This document shows, piece after piece, positions 1-8,867 of a DNA stretch of 64,000 bases. Made by a program: the position numbers and the translations under genes. The stretch comes from Gallionella sp. (GTDB lineage: Bacteria > Pseudomonadota > Gammaproteobacteria > Burkholderiales > Gallionellaceae). How positions within the stretch are numbered: the stretch's first letter is position 1; each line of letters begins with the position of its first letter. A model generated the notes under the pieces. The model saw only the letters and a program-made list of their open reading frames with translations. It was not told where the DNA came from and searched no databases. Location of the stretch: assembly GCA_030645955.1 (NCBI GenBank), contig JAUSMR010000076.1:140008-204007 (forward strand). The letters run 5' to 3'.

Positions 1-1
1 G

Positions 2-334
2 ACTGCGATTTCCGGCAGCGGCCCGGCTTATGTATTTTATTTCATCGAGGCGCTGCAACGCGCCGCGCGCGAACTCGGGTTCAATGCCGAAGAGGCGCGC
101 CGTTTGAGCCTGGAGACTTTTTTTGGGGCCAGTAAATTAGCCGCCCGCAGCGATGAGGATGTCAGCGTGTTGCGCGCCCGGGTGACCTCTAAAAATGGCA
201 CGACCGAACGCGCCTTGTCCAGCATGGCTGACAATCAAATTGCCGAACATATCGTGCAGGCGGCCAAGGCCGCCGAAACACGCGCCCGCGAAATGGGCGA
301 TGAACTTGGCGATAAACCGGGAGAAAACCAATAA
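2..334 (+). CDS. proC: Pyrroline-5-carboxylate reductase, C-terminal part
   Basis: This is the C-terminal ~110 residues of ProC, which reduces 1-pyrroline-5-carboxylate to proline with NAD(P)H in the cytoplasm. The reading frame is open from base 2 and the start lies outside the window. The visible part begins with TAISGSGPAYVF, the conserved start of the all-helical dimerisation domain, followed by the family's LETFFGASKLA stretch. The stop codon overlaps the yggT start by one base (TAATG), so the two are translationally coupled, an arrangement common in proteobacteria (proC-yggT). The identification is firm; only the truncation by the window edge is unusual. Confidence 0.9.
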   Translation, partial: TAISGSGPAYVFYFIEALQRAARELGFNAEEARRLSLETFFGASKLAARSDEDVSVLRARVTSKNGTTERALSSMADNQIAEHIVQAAKAAETRAREMGDELGDKPGENQ

Positions 335-900
335 TGCTTAACGAAGCCATGCTGTTCCTGCTCGATATCCTGCTGCAGCCCTTTGCGGCGTTACTGTTGC
401 TGCGCTTCCACTTGCAGTGGCTGCGCGTGCCGTTGCGCAACCCCATTGGCGAATTCATCATGGTGCTCACCGATTTTCTGGTGTTGCGCGTGCGCCGTTT
501 CGTTCCTTCCGTACGGGGATTTGACAGCGCGACGCTGCTGCTCGCGCTATTGTTTGAAATGCTCTACCTGACCGCATTGCTGTGGGTGCTGAATACCCCG
601 GCACAAGGATTCCTGTTGCCGGGGCTGTTGCTTCTGGCCATCGTCAAATTGCTCAAGATCAGCCTGTATTTGCTGATGGCAGCCGTGTTTGCTCAGGCGA
701 TTTTGTCATGGGTGAATCCCTATACAGCGGCCGCCCCGTTGCTGACTGCCATCACCTGGCGGTTCCTGCAGCCATTGCGCCGCATCGTGCCGGTGCTGGG
801 CAGCGTGGATTTATCCGCACTGCTATTGCTCATCATCTGCCAGTTGATCGTGATTGTGCCGATAGGCATGCTGGAACGCATCGCGCTCGGACTGCTGTAA
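334..900 (+). CDS. yggT: YggT family integral membrane protein
   Basis: A 188-residue, very hydrophobic inner-membrane protein with two similar YggT-type halves, each with two membrane segments (roughly residues 1-25 and 60-90, then 95-125 and 150-185). The segment between about 120 and 150 carries the family pattern (QAILSWVNPYTA, FLQPLRRIVP). YggT proteins are encoded beside proC in most proteobacteria, and links to osmotic stress or cell division have been suggested. The exact function is unknown. The start is fixed by the one-base overlap with the proC stop, and yggU follows 15 bases downstream, so this looks like one transcript. Confidence 0.85.
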   Translation: MLNEAMLFLLDILLQPFAALLLLRFHLQWLRVPLRNPIGEFIMVLTDFLVLRVRRFVPSVRGFDSATLLLALLFEMLYLTALLWVLNTPAQGFLLPGLLLLAIVKLLKISLYLLMAAVFAQAILSWVNPYTAAAPLLTAITWRFLQPLRRIVPVLGSVDLSALLLLIICQLIVIVPIGMLERIALGLL

Positions 901-915
901 ATGGAGCCGCTGTAA

Positions 916-1206
916 ATGGCCGAGTGGTACCGCCGCCGGGATGATGTCATCACGCTCACACTGCATGTTCAGCCGGGAGCGAAGCGCAGCGAAATAGCCG
1001 GTCTGCACGGCGATGCTCTCAAAATACGACTGGCCGCACCGCCCGTCGAAGGACGCGCCAATGATGCCTTGTTGAAATTTCTCGCGGGTATTTTTGCGGT
1101 CCCGCTGCGCAACGTCGAACTCCATCAGGGCGGGCAGTCGCGGCACAAAGTGGTGGCGATAACCGGCAGTTTGATCGAGCCGCAAAGCCTGATCACCCGG
1201 CAATAA
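916..1206 (+). CDS. yggU: DUF167/YggU family protein
   Basis: A 96-residue soluble protein of the DUF167 (YggU) family. It shows the conserved core ITLTLHVQPGAKRSEIAG near the N-terminus and LAAPPVEGRANDALLKFLA in the middle, which gives the compact alpha/beta fold of this family. The cellular role is not established. An upstream ATG at 901 hits a stop after four codons, so 916 is the usable start. It is the last gene of the proC-yggT-yggU run and ends directly at a strong terminator. Confidence 0.85.
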   Translation: MAEWYRRRDDVITLTLHVQPGAKRSEIAGLHGDALKIRLAAPPVEGRANDALLKFLAGIFAVPLRNVELHQGGQSRHKVVAITGSLIEPQSLITRQ

Positions 1207-1231
1207 AAAACCGGCTTGCGCCGGTTTTTTT
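1205..1231 (+). terminator. Rho-independent terminator after yggU
   Basis: Stem CCGGC (1211-1215) pairs with GCCGG (1220-1224) around a TTGC loop. It is flanked by six A on the left and seven T on the right, so the whole unit also reads as a terminator on the minus strand. It sits between the converging yggU and carbonic anhydrase genes and probably ends both transcripts. Confidence 0.85.
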
Positions 1232-1250
1232 CACAGCTTGTTATATCAAA

Positions 1251-1970
1251 TTAATGGTGTTCATGCCCGTGCGCTGCCTTTGCTGCCGTGGCAGGCATAT
1301 TGCGAATCCTGGCTGGATCTGTTTCCCCGTTCATGTTGATGATGTTGAGATTGCCGGCGCCCAGCTTCATGTCATCGGCAAAGTCATACACCGCGCCTAC
1401 TATCAACAACTCTCCGTTCTTAACCTTGTCGGCGAACTCCTTGAGAGCCGCTGCAACCTGATTGTTGACGTTGGCTTTTACGCCGTCAATGTTCGCGGAG
1501 CCTTTGGTGATGTTAATGGTATCCAGTTCCTTCTTGATCGGCTCTTCCAGCGTGGAGTAATCGCCGCCAGCCGCCTTGATCGCGCCGCAGGAAGAGTGTC
1601 CGATAAACAGCAACAGCGAGGAGCCCAGATGGTTCACACCGTATTGCACGGAACCTTTGGCGGTGGCCAACTGATTGCCGATATTGCGAACCATGAACAA
1701 GTCGCCTTCAGGCGTCTTGTCCAGCGCATTGGTGTGCACGCGGGAATCCGAACAGGTGACCACGGTAGCGCGCGGCTTTTGCCCCTTGGCGAGCTCCTGA
1801 AAAAATGCTGAATTGTGCGCCGCGACATAAGCCTTGTCTGCGTCCTGAATTTCCTTGATGTAGGCCTGTGCCACAGCTGCATCACCCGCGTGGTGATCGG
1901 CAGCATGGGCGGTCATGGGTATAACAAATGCAGCGGCGGACAACAAAGCCGCGAATTTTTTACTGAACAT
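1251..1970 (-). CDS. Periplasmic beta-class carbonic anhydrase
   Basis: A 239-residue beta carbonic anhydrase catalysing CO2/bicarbonate interconversion. Zinc ligands are visible as C73 in CSDSR, H125 and C128 in HSSCG; D75 and R77 form the usual catalytic dyad. Residues 1-23 (MFSKK..., ending AHA) are a clear Sec signal peptide, so the enzyme should act in the periplasm, unlike the common cytoplasmic form. The C-terminus is histidine-rich (AHGHEHH) and the mature N-terminus also carries HH, which may add metal binding. AGGAGA lies 5 bases before the ATG. It stands alone, converging on yggU. A periplasmic enzyme would fit inorganic carbon supply in an autotroph, which is inference. Confidence 0.9.
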   Translation of the reverse strand: MFSKKFAALLSAAAFVIPMTAHAADHHAGDAAVAQAYIKEIQDADKAYVAAHNSAFFQELAKGQKPRATVVTCSDSRVHTNALDKTPEGDLFMVRNIGNQLATAKGSVQYGVNHLGSSLLLFIGHSSCGAIKAAGGDYSTLEEPIKKELDTINITKGSANIDGVKANVNNQVAAALKEFADKVKNGELLIVGAVYDFADDMKLGAGNLNIINMNGETDPARIRNMPATAAKAAHGHEHH

Positions 1971-2107
1971 ACTATTCTCCTGGATTAATTTGGTCTAAAA
2001 ACGCGTCGCGTGAAACGCGGAGCAAAATCTAACAGGCAAAGAGTGCAACTGCAACCCCTACATCAGGATGGCGATTGCACTCGGCGGTATTTCGCGCTGC
2101 AGATTGA

Positions 2108-4207
2108 CTAAAACTCCTTCCAATCCCCGTCCTTGTCTTCTTTGGCTTTGGCCAACTGGCGTACCTTCCTGACCGGCGCCGCCGCAGCGCGATGCGCGAT
2201 GGCGGGTCTGTTCGCGGGTTGGGCTGCTGTTTTAGCAGCGAATCTCAGCGCGGCTTCTTTGCCACCCTCCACTTTGAACATGCCCACCGCCACGTATAAG
2301 GCATTGGCTTGTTCCTGCATCGCTTCGGCTGCCGCCGCGGCTTCTTCCACCAGCGCTGCGTTCTGCTGGGTCACTTCGTCCATCTGGATGATCGCCTGGT
2401 TCACCTGCTCGATGCCCGCGCTCTGTTCGTTGGAGGCGGCGGCAATCTCGGCCATGATGTCGGTGACGCGTTTGACCGCCTGGACGATTTCGCTCATCGT
2501 CGCGCCGGCCTGGTCCACTTGTCTGGAGCCGACCTCCACCTTGTCCACCGAGTCGCCGATCAGGGTCTTGATTTCCTTGGCGGCGGCGGCCGAGCGTTGC
2601 GCCAGGTTGCGCACTTCGCCCGCCACGACGGCGAAGCCCCTGCCTTGTTCTCCGGCGCGGGCCGCTTCCACGGCGGCGTTCAACGCCAGAATGTTGGTCT
2701 GGAAGGCGATACCTTCGATGACGCTGATGATGTCGACGATCTTCTTCGAGCTGGTGCTGATCGAGGCCATCGTGTGCACCACGTCGCCCACGGCCTGGCC
2801 GCCCTTGACGGCGATGTCGGAGGCGCTGTTGGCAAGCTGGTTGGCCTGTCTGGCGTTCTCGGTGTTCTGCCGGACGGTGGAGGTGAGTTCTTCCATGCTG
2901 CTTGCTGTTTCTTCCAGGCTGGAGGCCTGTTCTTCGGTGCGCTGCGACAGGTCGGCATTGCCCTGCGCGATCTCATGCGAGGCGGTGGTGATCGATTCGG
3001 TATTGTTGCGCACGTCACCGACCAGCTCGGACAGCCTGTTAACCATGCCCTTTAAAGATGCCAGCAAGCTGGTCGTGTCACCTGAACGAACCTGCACCTG
3101 AACGGTGAGATCACCTTCCGCCACCTGACGCACAACGTCTGCGGCATAGTCCGGCTCGCCGCCGATCTGACGAATCACGCTCCGGGAAATGAGATAACTG
3201 ATCAAGCCACCAAGGAACATCAGCAACATCAAGGAACCGGTCAGCAAATACTTGTTCGTAGTCAAACGTGTAACCCTTGCATCCAGATACGCATCCAACT
3301 CTATCATTGCCAGCTCATCAATTTTGAACTGGTAGTCAATCGCCTGCGTAAACAGCCCAACATATTCGGACGGCGCGAGCACTATCTGGTCTGCCCTTAC
3401 GATATTATCCTCGGCCAGTTGTATTGCCTTTTTCTCGAGTGTCGCACTCTCCTCCATCAGGGTGCCCAATTTTTCTTTCAGCGCCGGATTCAGCGCGGTC
3501 GCCTTGGCGAATGTTCTTTGCAGCGTTTGGGAACGCTCCTTTGCCCTGGCAACCAGCGCCGACATGGCCACCCGGTCATCGGCTGAGAGAACCTGTTGGG
3601 CGAGTATGCCTGCGCCCTTGGCGCGGGTTTTGCCCATATCCTCAGTGAAGGATGGACCGCTGACCAACGCAGCATCGACCAATTGGTAAGGGTAAGCATC
3701 CGAATCCAGGTTCAGTCCGAAATAGTCGATCAACAGGTCGCTCACCATAAACAGTTCCGCATTGAGTGCGGTATGGTTTAAATAGCTTTCGGGCACGGTT
3801 ATGGAACGGTCGCTTACTTTACTGCGCAATGTCTTCCAGTGTTGCTGCGCCTGATCCCATTCGGCAATAATCGAATGGTTGCCAATCTCCTGTTTGATGA
3901 AAGCTTCAGCAGCGCTGAATGCCCGGTCGACCTCGCCTTGCTTCGCCTCACGCGGAACCTGCATTGCGGTGGTTCCGCCGAGAACGCCTGCCGACAGGCC
4001 GCGATGCTGCTGTGTGAACTGGACCACCCTGAGCAATGACTGAACCACCTTGATCCCCTTGGCCTTCAGCGCCGCTGCTTCAATTTCATTATTGGCCTGC
4101 GAGACATAGAGGTAAAGGGGCAAGATGACCAACAGCACGCTCATTAATCCCAATACTACAAATTTTTGCCCCAACGCAAGCCGATCCAATAGAGACGATT
4201 TTTTCAT
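2108..4207 (-). CDS. Methyl-accepting chemotaxis protein with C-terminal tether
   Basis: A 699-residue chemoreceptor. A first membrane segment (about 15-38) is followed by a ~280-residue helical periplasmic sensor that contains [13 protein letters not shown], reminiscent of nitrate/nitrite-sensing (NIT-type) helical domains. A second membrane segment (about 320-345), a HAMP region, and the cytoplasmic coiled coil with the signature tip [20 protein letters not shown] come next. After a low-complexity Ala-rich linker the chain ends in DWKEF, which matches the aromatic pentapeptide (NWETF-like) that docks CheR/CheB. The ligand is unknown. It lies 56 bases downstream of cheW on the same strand and is probably co-transcribed with it; no cheA, cheR or cheB is in the window. 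Confidence 0.93.
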   Translation of the reverse strand: MKKSSLLDRLALGQKFVVLGLMSVLLVILPLYLYVSQANNEIEAAALKAKGIKVVQSLLRVVQFTQQHRGLSAGVLGGTTAMQVPREAKQGEVDRAFSAAEAFIKQEIGNHSIIAEWDQAQQHWKTLRSKVSDRSITVPESYLNHTALNAELFMVSDLLIDYFGLNLDSDAYPYQLVDAALVSGPSFTEDMGKTRAKGAGILAQQVLSADDRVAMSALVARAKERSQTLQRTFAKATALNPALKEKLGTLMEESATLEKKAIQLAEDNIVRADQIVLAPSEYVGLFTQAIDYQFKIDELAMIELDAYLDARVTRLTTNKYLLTGSLMLLMFLGGLISYLISRSVIRQIGGEPDYAADVVRQVAEGDLTVQVQVRSGDTTSLLASLKGMVNRLSELVGDVRNNTESITTASHEIAQGNADLSQRTEEQASSLEETASSMEELTSTVRQNTENARQANQLANSASDIAVKGGQAVGDVVHTMASISTSSKKIVDIISVIEGIAFQTNILALNAAVEAARAGEQGRGFAVVAGEVRNLAQRSAAAAKEIKTLIGDSVDKVEVGSRQVDQAGATMSEIVQAVKRVTDIMAEIAAASNEQSAGIEQVNQAIIQMDEVTQQNAALVEEAAAAAEAMQEQANALYVAVGMFKVEGGKEAALRFAAKTAAQPANRPAIAHRAAAAPVRKVRQLAKAKEDKDGDWKEF

Positions 4208-4263
4208 GCTTTCCCTTTTCTCTAAATATTTTTAACAAGTTATGAAACCAACCCCAAACAGCG

Positions 4264-4755
4264 TCAGGCGTTCTCCTCCGCCGCTTCGACCAACTCCATA
4301 TCCCGGCTGGTCATCAGTTGTTCGATGTCCACCAGGATGATCATGCGTTCGTCCACGGTTCCCAGGCCTTGCATGTAACGCGTGTCCAATCCCGAGCCGA
4401 ATTCCGGCGCCGGTTTGATCTCGTCCGCTTTCAAGGTGGTGACGTCGGAGACGCCGTCCACCACCATGCCCACCACGCGCTTCGCGACGTTGAGGATGAT
4501 CACGACGGTGGTTTCGTCATAGGTGACGCTGCCCAGTTTGAATTTGATGCGCATGTCGACGACAGGCACGATGATGCCGCGCAGGTTGATCACGCCCTTG
4601 ATGAATTCGGGGGCATTGGCGATCGTGGTGACGGCTTCATAGCCGCGGATCTCCTGGACCTTGAGGATGTCGATGCCGTATTCCTCGCTGCCCAGCGTGA
4701 AGGTCAGCAGTTCGCGGCTTGCGCCGGTTGCGGTTGGTTCATTGCTTGTTTGCAT
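4264..4755 (-). CDS. cheW: Chemotaxis coupling protein CheW
   Basis: A 163-residue CheW adaptor that links chemoreceptors to the CheA kinase. The fold's hallmarks are present: [25 protein letters not shown] at the N-terminus, [19 protein letters not shown] in the middle and [11 protein letters not shown] near the end. An upstream in-frame TTG at 4788 would add 11 residues, but AGGGAGG at 4761-4767 sits 5 bases before the ATG at 4755, which decides the start. The chemoreceptor gene follows on the same strand, so the two likely form one unit. It is transcribed away from the CI-like regulator at 5090. Confidence 0.93.
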   Translation of the reverse strand: MQTSNEPTATGASRELLTFTLGSEEYGIDILKVQEIRGYEAVTTIANAPEFIKGVINLRGIIVPVVDMRIKFKLGSVTYDETTVVIILNVAKRVVGMVVDGVSDVTTLKADEIKPAPEFGSGLDTRYMQGLGTVDERMIILVDIEQLMTSRDMELVEAAEENA

Positions 4756-5089
4756 GGTGGCCTCCCTGGTGTTATTGACGGTGCTCAATCCAAATGCACT
4801 CGCTAAAATTTTGTTTGTTATTTTTTTACAATAACAACGTTTGTTTTGCTTGTCAACAACGATAGTTTCATACGAATATTACGTTTGTTTGTGCCATTCG
4901 GCTTGATCTATAAACCTGGAAAAAGCAGATGTCCGCAGATTAACCATGATTAAACAACGGGTAGCAGGGGCACGGCGCGCCGTGCCTTGATAACCTGTTG
5001 GGTGAGGAATCCATCATCGGCAACTGCCTGAAAATCTGTATGAATTTGTGTAATCTGCGGATTCAATCGCCGTTATTTGGGATAAAATA
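4756..5089. promoter_or_regulatory. Divergent intergenic region with direct repeats
   Basis: This 334-base gap separates cheW (minus) from the CI-like regulator (plus). Bases 4805-4900 are strongly AT-rich and carry the direct repeat ACGTTTGTTT twice (4837-4846 and 4881-4890, 44 bases apart) plus a related TTGTTTGTT at 4811, candidate operator half-sites. The rest is repeat-derived: GTCCGCAGATTA (4931-4942) and TAATCTGCGGAT (5051-5062) are near-perfect inverted ends, and a perfect 18-base palindrome GGCACGGCGCGCCGTGCC occupies 4969-4986. No coding sequence was seen. Confidence 0.45.
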
Positions 5090-5872
5090 ATGTGTGATTT
5101 ATATAGATTTACTAAACAATTTAGTTGCGAGGTTGATGTGCCCATAATCGAAATTGGCAAGGCGCTAAGAAATTACCGCGAACGTTTGAAAATAACCCTG
5201 GCTGAAATGGCGGCAATGCTTAAAGTCAGCACGACAACGATTGTTAATTATGAGACCGGCAAGCGTACGCCCGACATAGACTTCCTGATCGCTTTTGCCG
5301 AAGCTACCGGTGAGGACTTTATCTATTGGCTGGGTCTTCGCGTTGCGGAGAGCAAGTCAGCGGGGGCTGCTGCGGTAAAAGAAATGCTGGATGCTGTTTA
5401 TGTCGCGCATGGTACTTCAGCCGCCCAATCGGAAAAACCTTTTGTTTCGCTGCCGCTCTACGATATAAAAGATGCCGCAAATGTGGCTTCGGTGTCCGGC
5501 CAGGGACGCGTTACCGATGAGATGCTGCAATTCAGCACGGCATGGATCAAGCGGGAGCTGAACTCAGCCCCTTCCGATTTATTTCTGATTCTGGTGGATG
5601 ACGAAAGCATGGTACCGACCCTGCGCCCCGGTGACACGATCCTGCTGGACAGGCGCGCCACATGGCCGGATCGCGAGGGAATCTACATACTGCGAATGAA
5701 CGGGGTATCGCTGGTAAAACGATTGCAGATCCTGCCGGGCGGAATCATCAAGGTTGTCAGCGACAATCCGGCTTATGAGACTTTCACGATTCGCCTGTCC
5801 GACATCAATGAACAGGACTTTGCCATCCTTGGCCGCGTAGTCTGGGTGGTGTGGGCCGGGCGCAGGATTTAG
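5090..5872 (+). CDS. XRE-family regulator with S24/LexA-like peptidase domain
   Basis: A 260-residue CI/LexA-type transcription regulator. Residues 22-80 form a Cro/CI helix-turn-helix (LAEMAAMLKVSTTTIVNYETG). Residues ~160-255 form an S24 domain with the catalytic serine in DDESMVPT (S173) and the lysine in SLVKRL (K210), so RecA-stimulated self-cleavage is possible; an Ala-Gly at 91-92 in the linker is a candidate cleavage site. No prophage genes surround it. It is divergent from cheW, so autoregulation or control of the chemoreceptor operon is possible but unproven. The ATG at 5090 has a weak ribosome site; a GTG at 5138 preceded by GAGG is an alternative start just before the HTH. Confidence 0.8.
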   Translation: MCDLYRFTKQFSCEVDVPIIEIGKALRNYRERLKITLAEMAAMLKVSTTTIVNYETGKRTPDIDFLIAFAEATGEDFIYWLGLRVAESKSAGAAAVKEMLDAVYVAHGTSAAQSEKPFVSLPLYDIKDAANVASVSGQGRVTDEMLQFSTAWIKRELNSAPSDLFLILVDDESMVPTLRPGDTILLDRRATWPDREGIYILRMNGVSLVKRLQILPGGIIKVVSDNPAYETFTIRLSDINEQDFAILGRVVWVVWAGRRI

Positions 5873-5894
5873 GATTCATTCCAATATATCTCAA

Positions 5895-5959
5895 TCAATA
5901 GCGCAATATCGTAGGGTGCATTCCATGCACCAATAGCAATGGTGCATGGAATGCACCCT
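5895..5959. repeat. 65-base palindromic repeat, copy 1
   Basis: Contains a perfect 19-base stem, AGGGTGCATTCCATGCACC (5913-5931) against 5941-5959, with a 9-base loop. Each arm is itself an inverted repeat (GGTGCAT..ATGCACC). The whole 65-base unit recurs without gaps at 24529-24593 with three substitutions. The downstream TTGTTGTTTT may let it serve as a terminator for the CI-like regulator gene. Confidence 0.85.
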
Positions 5960-5983
5960 TGTTGTTTTGCAGGAGCAATGGAT

Positions 5984-7438
5984 TCACATCAGGATGACGT
6001 CATATTGTTCCTGGTTGTACATCGTTTCGACTTGCAGCGAGATCGGCTTGGCGATGAAATCGGAAAGCTGCGCGAGCGTTTGAGACTCTTCATCCAGAAA
6101 CAAATCTACCACCTGTTGTGAAGCCAGGATGCGGTATTCGCGGGCGTTGAACTGGCGCGCTTCACGGACGATTTCGCGGAGGATTTCGTAACATACAGTC
6201 TGCGCGGTTTTCACCTCGCCGCGCCCCTGACAGGTCGGGCAAGACTCGCACAACACATGCGCCAAACTTTCGCGTGTGCGCTTGCGGGTCATCTCCACCA
6301 GCCCCAGCGAAGAAAATCCGTTCACACTAATGCGCGTATGGTCGCGCGCCAGCGCTTTTTTGAATTCTTCCAGCACCGCATCGCGATGCTCCTGGCTGTC
6401 CATATCGATGAAGTCGCAAATGATGATGCCGCCCAGATTGCGCAGACGCAGTTGCCGCGCGATGACTTGCGTGGCCTCCAGATTGGTCTTGAAGATGGTG
6501 TCGTCGAAATTGCGCAACCCGACGAAGCCGCCGGTGTTCACGTCCACGGTGGTCATCGCCTCGGTCTGGTCGATAATCAGGTAACCGCCGGATTTCAGAT
6601 CGACGCGCTTGGACAGGGCGCGCTCGATTTCCTCTTCCACGCCATACAGGTCGAACAGCGGGCGCACGCCGAGGTAGTGTTCGAGGCGATCTGTCGCAAC
6701 CGGGTTGTAAGCCTGCGCGAATTCCAGCATTCTTTGGTGGGTGCTGCGCGAATCGACCTGGATGCGCGCGGTGTCCTGACTGACGAAATCGCGCAATACC
6801 CGCAGGCTGATATCGAGCTCCTGATACAGCAGTTGCGGCGCGCTGGCGGTCTTGGCGGCAGTTTGCAAATTGCTCCACAACTTGTCCAGATAGGCGATGT
6901 CGGCGACGAAGTCCAGTTCCGCCGAGGCTTCCGCCACGGTGCGGATGATGTAGCCGGCGCTATGCCCGGGCGGCAACACCGCTTGCAGCCTGGCGCGCAA
7001 TGCATCGCGCTGCTCTTCGCTCTCGATGCGCTGCGACACGCCGATGTGCGTCTCCTGCGGCAGATACACCAGCAGACGCCCGGCAATGCTGAGTTGCGTG
7101 GAGAGCCGCGCCCCCTTGCTGCCGATCGGCTCCTTGATGACTTGCACCAGCAAGGTTTGGCTTTCGAAAAGAACTTTTTCGATGGGCTTGGCGGCATCGC
7201 CTTTGTGGCTGTTTTCCCAGATATCGGCGACATGCAGGAACGCCGAGCGCTCCAGACCGATGTCGATGAAAGCCGACTGCATGCCAGGCAGCACGCGCTT
7301 GACCTTGCCGAGATAAACATTGCTGATGATGCCGCGATTGCTGCCGCGCTCGATGTGCAAGTCCTGCACCGCGCCCAACTGCATCACCGCGACACGGGTC
7401 TCCTGCGGCGTGACATTGATCAGTATCTCTTCACTCAC
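5984..7438 (-). CDS. rng: Ribonuclease G
   Basis: RNase G of the RNase E/G family: a 5'-end-sensing endoribonuclease that matures 16S rRNA and turns over some mRNAs. The N-terminus ILINVTPQETRVAV and the S1 domain (NVYLGKVKRVLPGMQSAFIDIG) are typical, as are the catalytic DNase I-like segment (TTVDVNTGGFVG and IIICDFIDM, with the two metal-binding Asp) and the zinc-link CPTCQGRG. It ends in the usual YDVILM. The GTG at 7438 is chosen because family members begin just before EEILIN and because it falls 11 bases after the maf stop; an ATG at 7495 would overlap maf. It is last in the nadD-rsfS-rlmH-maf-rng cluster. Confidence 0.92.
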   Translation of the reverse strand: MSEEILINVTPQETRVAVMQLGAVQDLHIERGSNRGIISNVYLGKVKRVLPGMQSAFIDIGLERSAFLHVADIWENSHKGDAAKPIEKVLFESQTLLVQVIKEPIGSKGARLSTQLSIAGRLLVYLPQETHIGVSQRIESEEQRDALRARLQAVLPPGHSAGYIIRTVAEASAELDFVADIAYLDKLWSNLQTAAKTASAPQLLYQELDISLRVLRDFVSQDTARIQVDSRSTHQRMLEFAQAYNPVATDRLEHYLGVRPLFDLYGVEEEIERALSKRVDLKSGGYLIIDQTEAMTTVDVNTGGFVGLRNFDDTIFKTNLEATQVIARQLRLRNLGGIIICDFIDMDSQEHRDAVLEEFKKALARDHTRISVNGFSSLGLVEMTRKRTRESLAHVLCESCPTCQGRGEVKTAQTVCYEILREIVREARQFNAREYRILASQQVVDLFLDEESQTLAQLSDFIAKPISLQVETMYNQEQYDVILM

Positions 7439-7448
7439 GGGCGCGTCA

Positions 7449-8069
7449 TCATGGCGTTGGGTAATCAAAGTGTTGCAGCAACTGCACAGTCTCAAACAGC
7501 GGCAAGCCCATCACGCCTGAATAGCTGCCGGAAATGTATTCGATGAAAGCCCCGGCATATCCCTGTATCGCATAACCACCGGCTTTGTCCCTGTATTCAT
7601 GGCTTAACAGGTAGCGGCGGATACGCTCTTCACTGAGCGTGGTAAAGCGCACCGTGGAGGCGGAAAGCGCCATTTCGACATGCTCATCCATCGCGACGGC
7701 AACCGCGCTCAGCACTTGATGTTCCCGCCCGGAAAGCTCGCGCAGCATCGCGGCGGCCTGTTCGGCATTGTCCGGTTTGCCGAAAATCCTGCCGTCCATC
7801 GTGACAGTGGTGTCGGCGGCCAGCACCGGGAACGATGGAAGGTTGCGCTGCCTGAGTACGGCGTAACCCGCCTCGGCCTTGGCCCGGCAAACCCGCTGCA
7901 CATAACCTTCAGGCTGCTCATCGGTATGGGGTGTTTCATCCATATCCACATCACGGCGCGAATCGGAACGCAGCAACAGCACCTCAAAATTGATGCCGAT
8001 CTGTTTAAGCAACTCGCGACGGCGCGGGCTCTGCGAGGCGAGGTAGATACGCGGCTGGATAATTCTCAT
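7449..8069 (-). CDS. maf: Maf-like nucleotide pyrophosphatase
   Basis: A 206-residue Maf protein, a house-cleaning nucleoside-triphosphate pyrophosphatase of the YhdE type, inferred to act on dTTP/UTP and modified pyrimidine nucleotides. Motifs: LASQSPRRRELL at the N-terminus, the catalytic ADTTVTMDGRIFGKP in the middle, and GYAIQGYAGAFIEYISGSYSGVMGLP near the C-terminus. An in-frame ATG at 8102 lies upstream, but AAGGTG at 8075-8080 precedes the ATG at 8069, and the family starts close to IYLASQSPRR. The gene precedes rng and is separated from rlmH by a repeat-filled gap. Confidence 0.92.
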   Translation of the reverse strand: MRIIQPRIYLASQSPRRRELLKQIGINFEVLLLRSDSRRDVDMDETPHTDEQPEGYVQRVCRAKAEAGYAVLRQRNLPSFPVLAADTTVTMDGRIFGKPDNAEQAAAMLRELSGREHQVLSAVAVAMDEHVEMALSASTVRFTTLSEERIRRYLLSHEYRDKAGGYAIQGYAGAFIEYISGSYSGVMGLPLFETVQLLQHFDYPTP

Positions 8070-8100
8070 AAGTTCACCTTCTAAAAAAACAACCATCGTC

Positions 8101-8276
8101 ATAACCAGCGGCTTGGTTGGCGTTAACCAATGACTTGGTTGGCGTTGTTTGCCAACCTAGTCAGATGGCTATGCAAAGCTGTTTACCAGCCTGGCCGAAT
8201 GGCTATAACCAACCACTTTGCAACCGTCTTTTGGTTGCTTACTGGGAGGGCTAGTCGTTTCACCAGCAGTTTCGTC
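8101..8276. repeat. Repeat cluster with conserved hairpin (covarying family, copy A)
   Basis: The 316-base gap between rlmH and maf holds no gene. Its core is a hairpin at 8132-8162: GACT, an unpaired T, GGTTGGC, loop GTTGTTT, then GCCAACC, an unpaired T, AGTC. A tandem copy of the left arm precedes it (from 8110), and a related segment CCTGGCCGAATGGCTA follows at 8190-8205. The element is introduced by ATAACCAGCG and followed by ATGGCTA, as in the related copy at 14038-14089. Further on, CGCAGATT (8293-8300) and AATCTGCG (8328-8335, 8367-8374) match the inverted ends seen at 4931-5062. Confidence 0.65.
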
Positions 8277-8385
8277 AGACTACACGAATTAGCGCAGATT
8301 AAAACTGTGCCGTGACCAATCCGAATGAATCTGCGTTCCCGAAGAGTACAGGAATCTCTTCGATGCAATCTGCGGGTAAAGGTCT

Positions 8386-8856
8386 TTATTCTCGATGGTA
8401 GGGGTGATTGTGCATCAAGCTATGCGCCCGATACAACTGCTCGGCAAGCAGCACCCGCACAAAAGCGTGCGGCAAGGTGAGTGCGGATAGTGCCAGCAGT
8501 TGTTGCGCGGTCTGTTTGACCATGTCGTGCAAACCGTCCGCGCCGCCGATGATGAAAGCGACGTCACGCCCGTCTCGCATCCAGTCCCGCATCTGTGCGG
8601 CGATCTGCCTGGTGGTCGGCTGTGCGCCGCGTTCATCCAGCGCGATGCGCAAACAATTTTGCGGCAGGGCGGCGAATATGCGCTGCGCTTCTGCTTCCAT
8701 GATTTGCACCGTTGTCTTGCCGGTGGTGCGCGGCTCAGGCTTGATTTCCAGCAGGACGATCTGTGCCTCGCGCGGCATGCGCTTGGTGTATTCGCGGAAT
8801 CCCGTCGTGATCCAGTCCGGCATTTTGTGCCCAACCGATACGATAACGAGCTTCAT
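8386..8856 (-). CDS. rlmH: 23S rRNA (pseudouridine-1915-N3)-methyltransferase RlmH
   Basis: A 156-residue SPOUT-class methyltransferase that uses S-adenosylmethionine to methylate pseudouridine 1915 of 23S rRNA on assembled 70S ribosomes. It starts [15 protein letters not shown] and has the knotted SAM-binding motif FIIGGADGL and the C-terminal [15 protein letters not shown]; the terminal Tyr-His is essential in the family. The length is normal. The reading frame extends upstream by 48 codons into rsfS, but the family start at 8856 falls 11 bases after the rsfS stop. It follows rsfS in a conserved ribosome-linked pair. Confidence 0.95.
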   Translation of the reverse strand: MKLVIVSVGHKMPDWITTGFREYTKRMPREAQIVLLEIKPEPRTTGKTTVQIMEAEAQRIFAALPQNCLRIALDERGAQPTTRQIAAQMRDWMRDGRDVAFIIGGADGLHDMVKQTAQQLLALSALTLPHAFVRVLLAEQLYRAHSLMHNHPYHRE

Positions 8857-8867
8857 GCGAAGGGAGA

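Noticed and set aside
2133..3101. Long open frame on the plus strand opposite the chemoreceptor gene
   Set aside because: It is the antisense shadow of an Ala-rich, high-G+C coiled-coil coding region with no homology to any known protein.
5090..5872. CI-like repressor as the edge of a prophage
   Set aside because: The neighbours are cheW and rng; no integrase, excisionase, att repeats or structural phage genes were seen within the window.
8130..8315. A 61-codon plus-strand open frame between maf and rlmH
   Set aside because: It lies entirely within the hairpin repeat cluster, has no ribosome site, and its codons simply read through palindromes.
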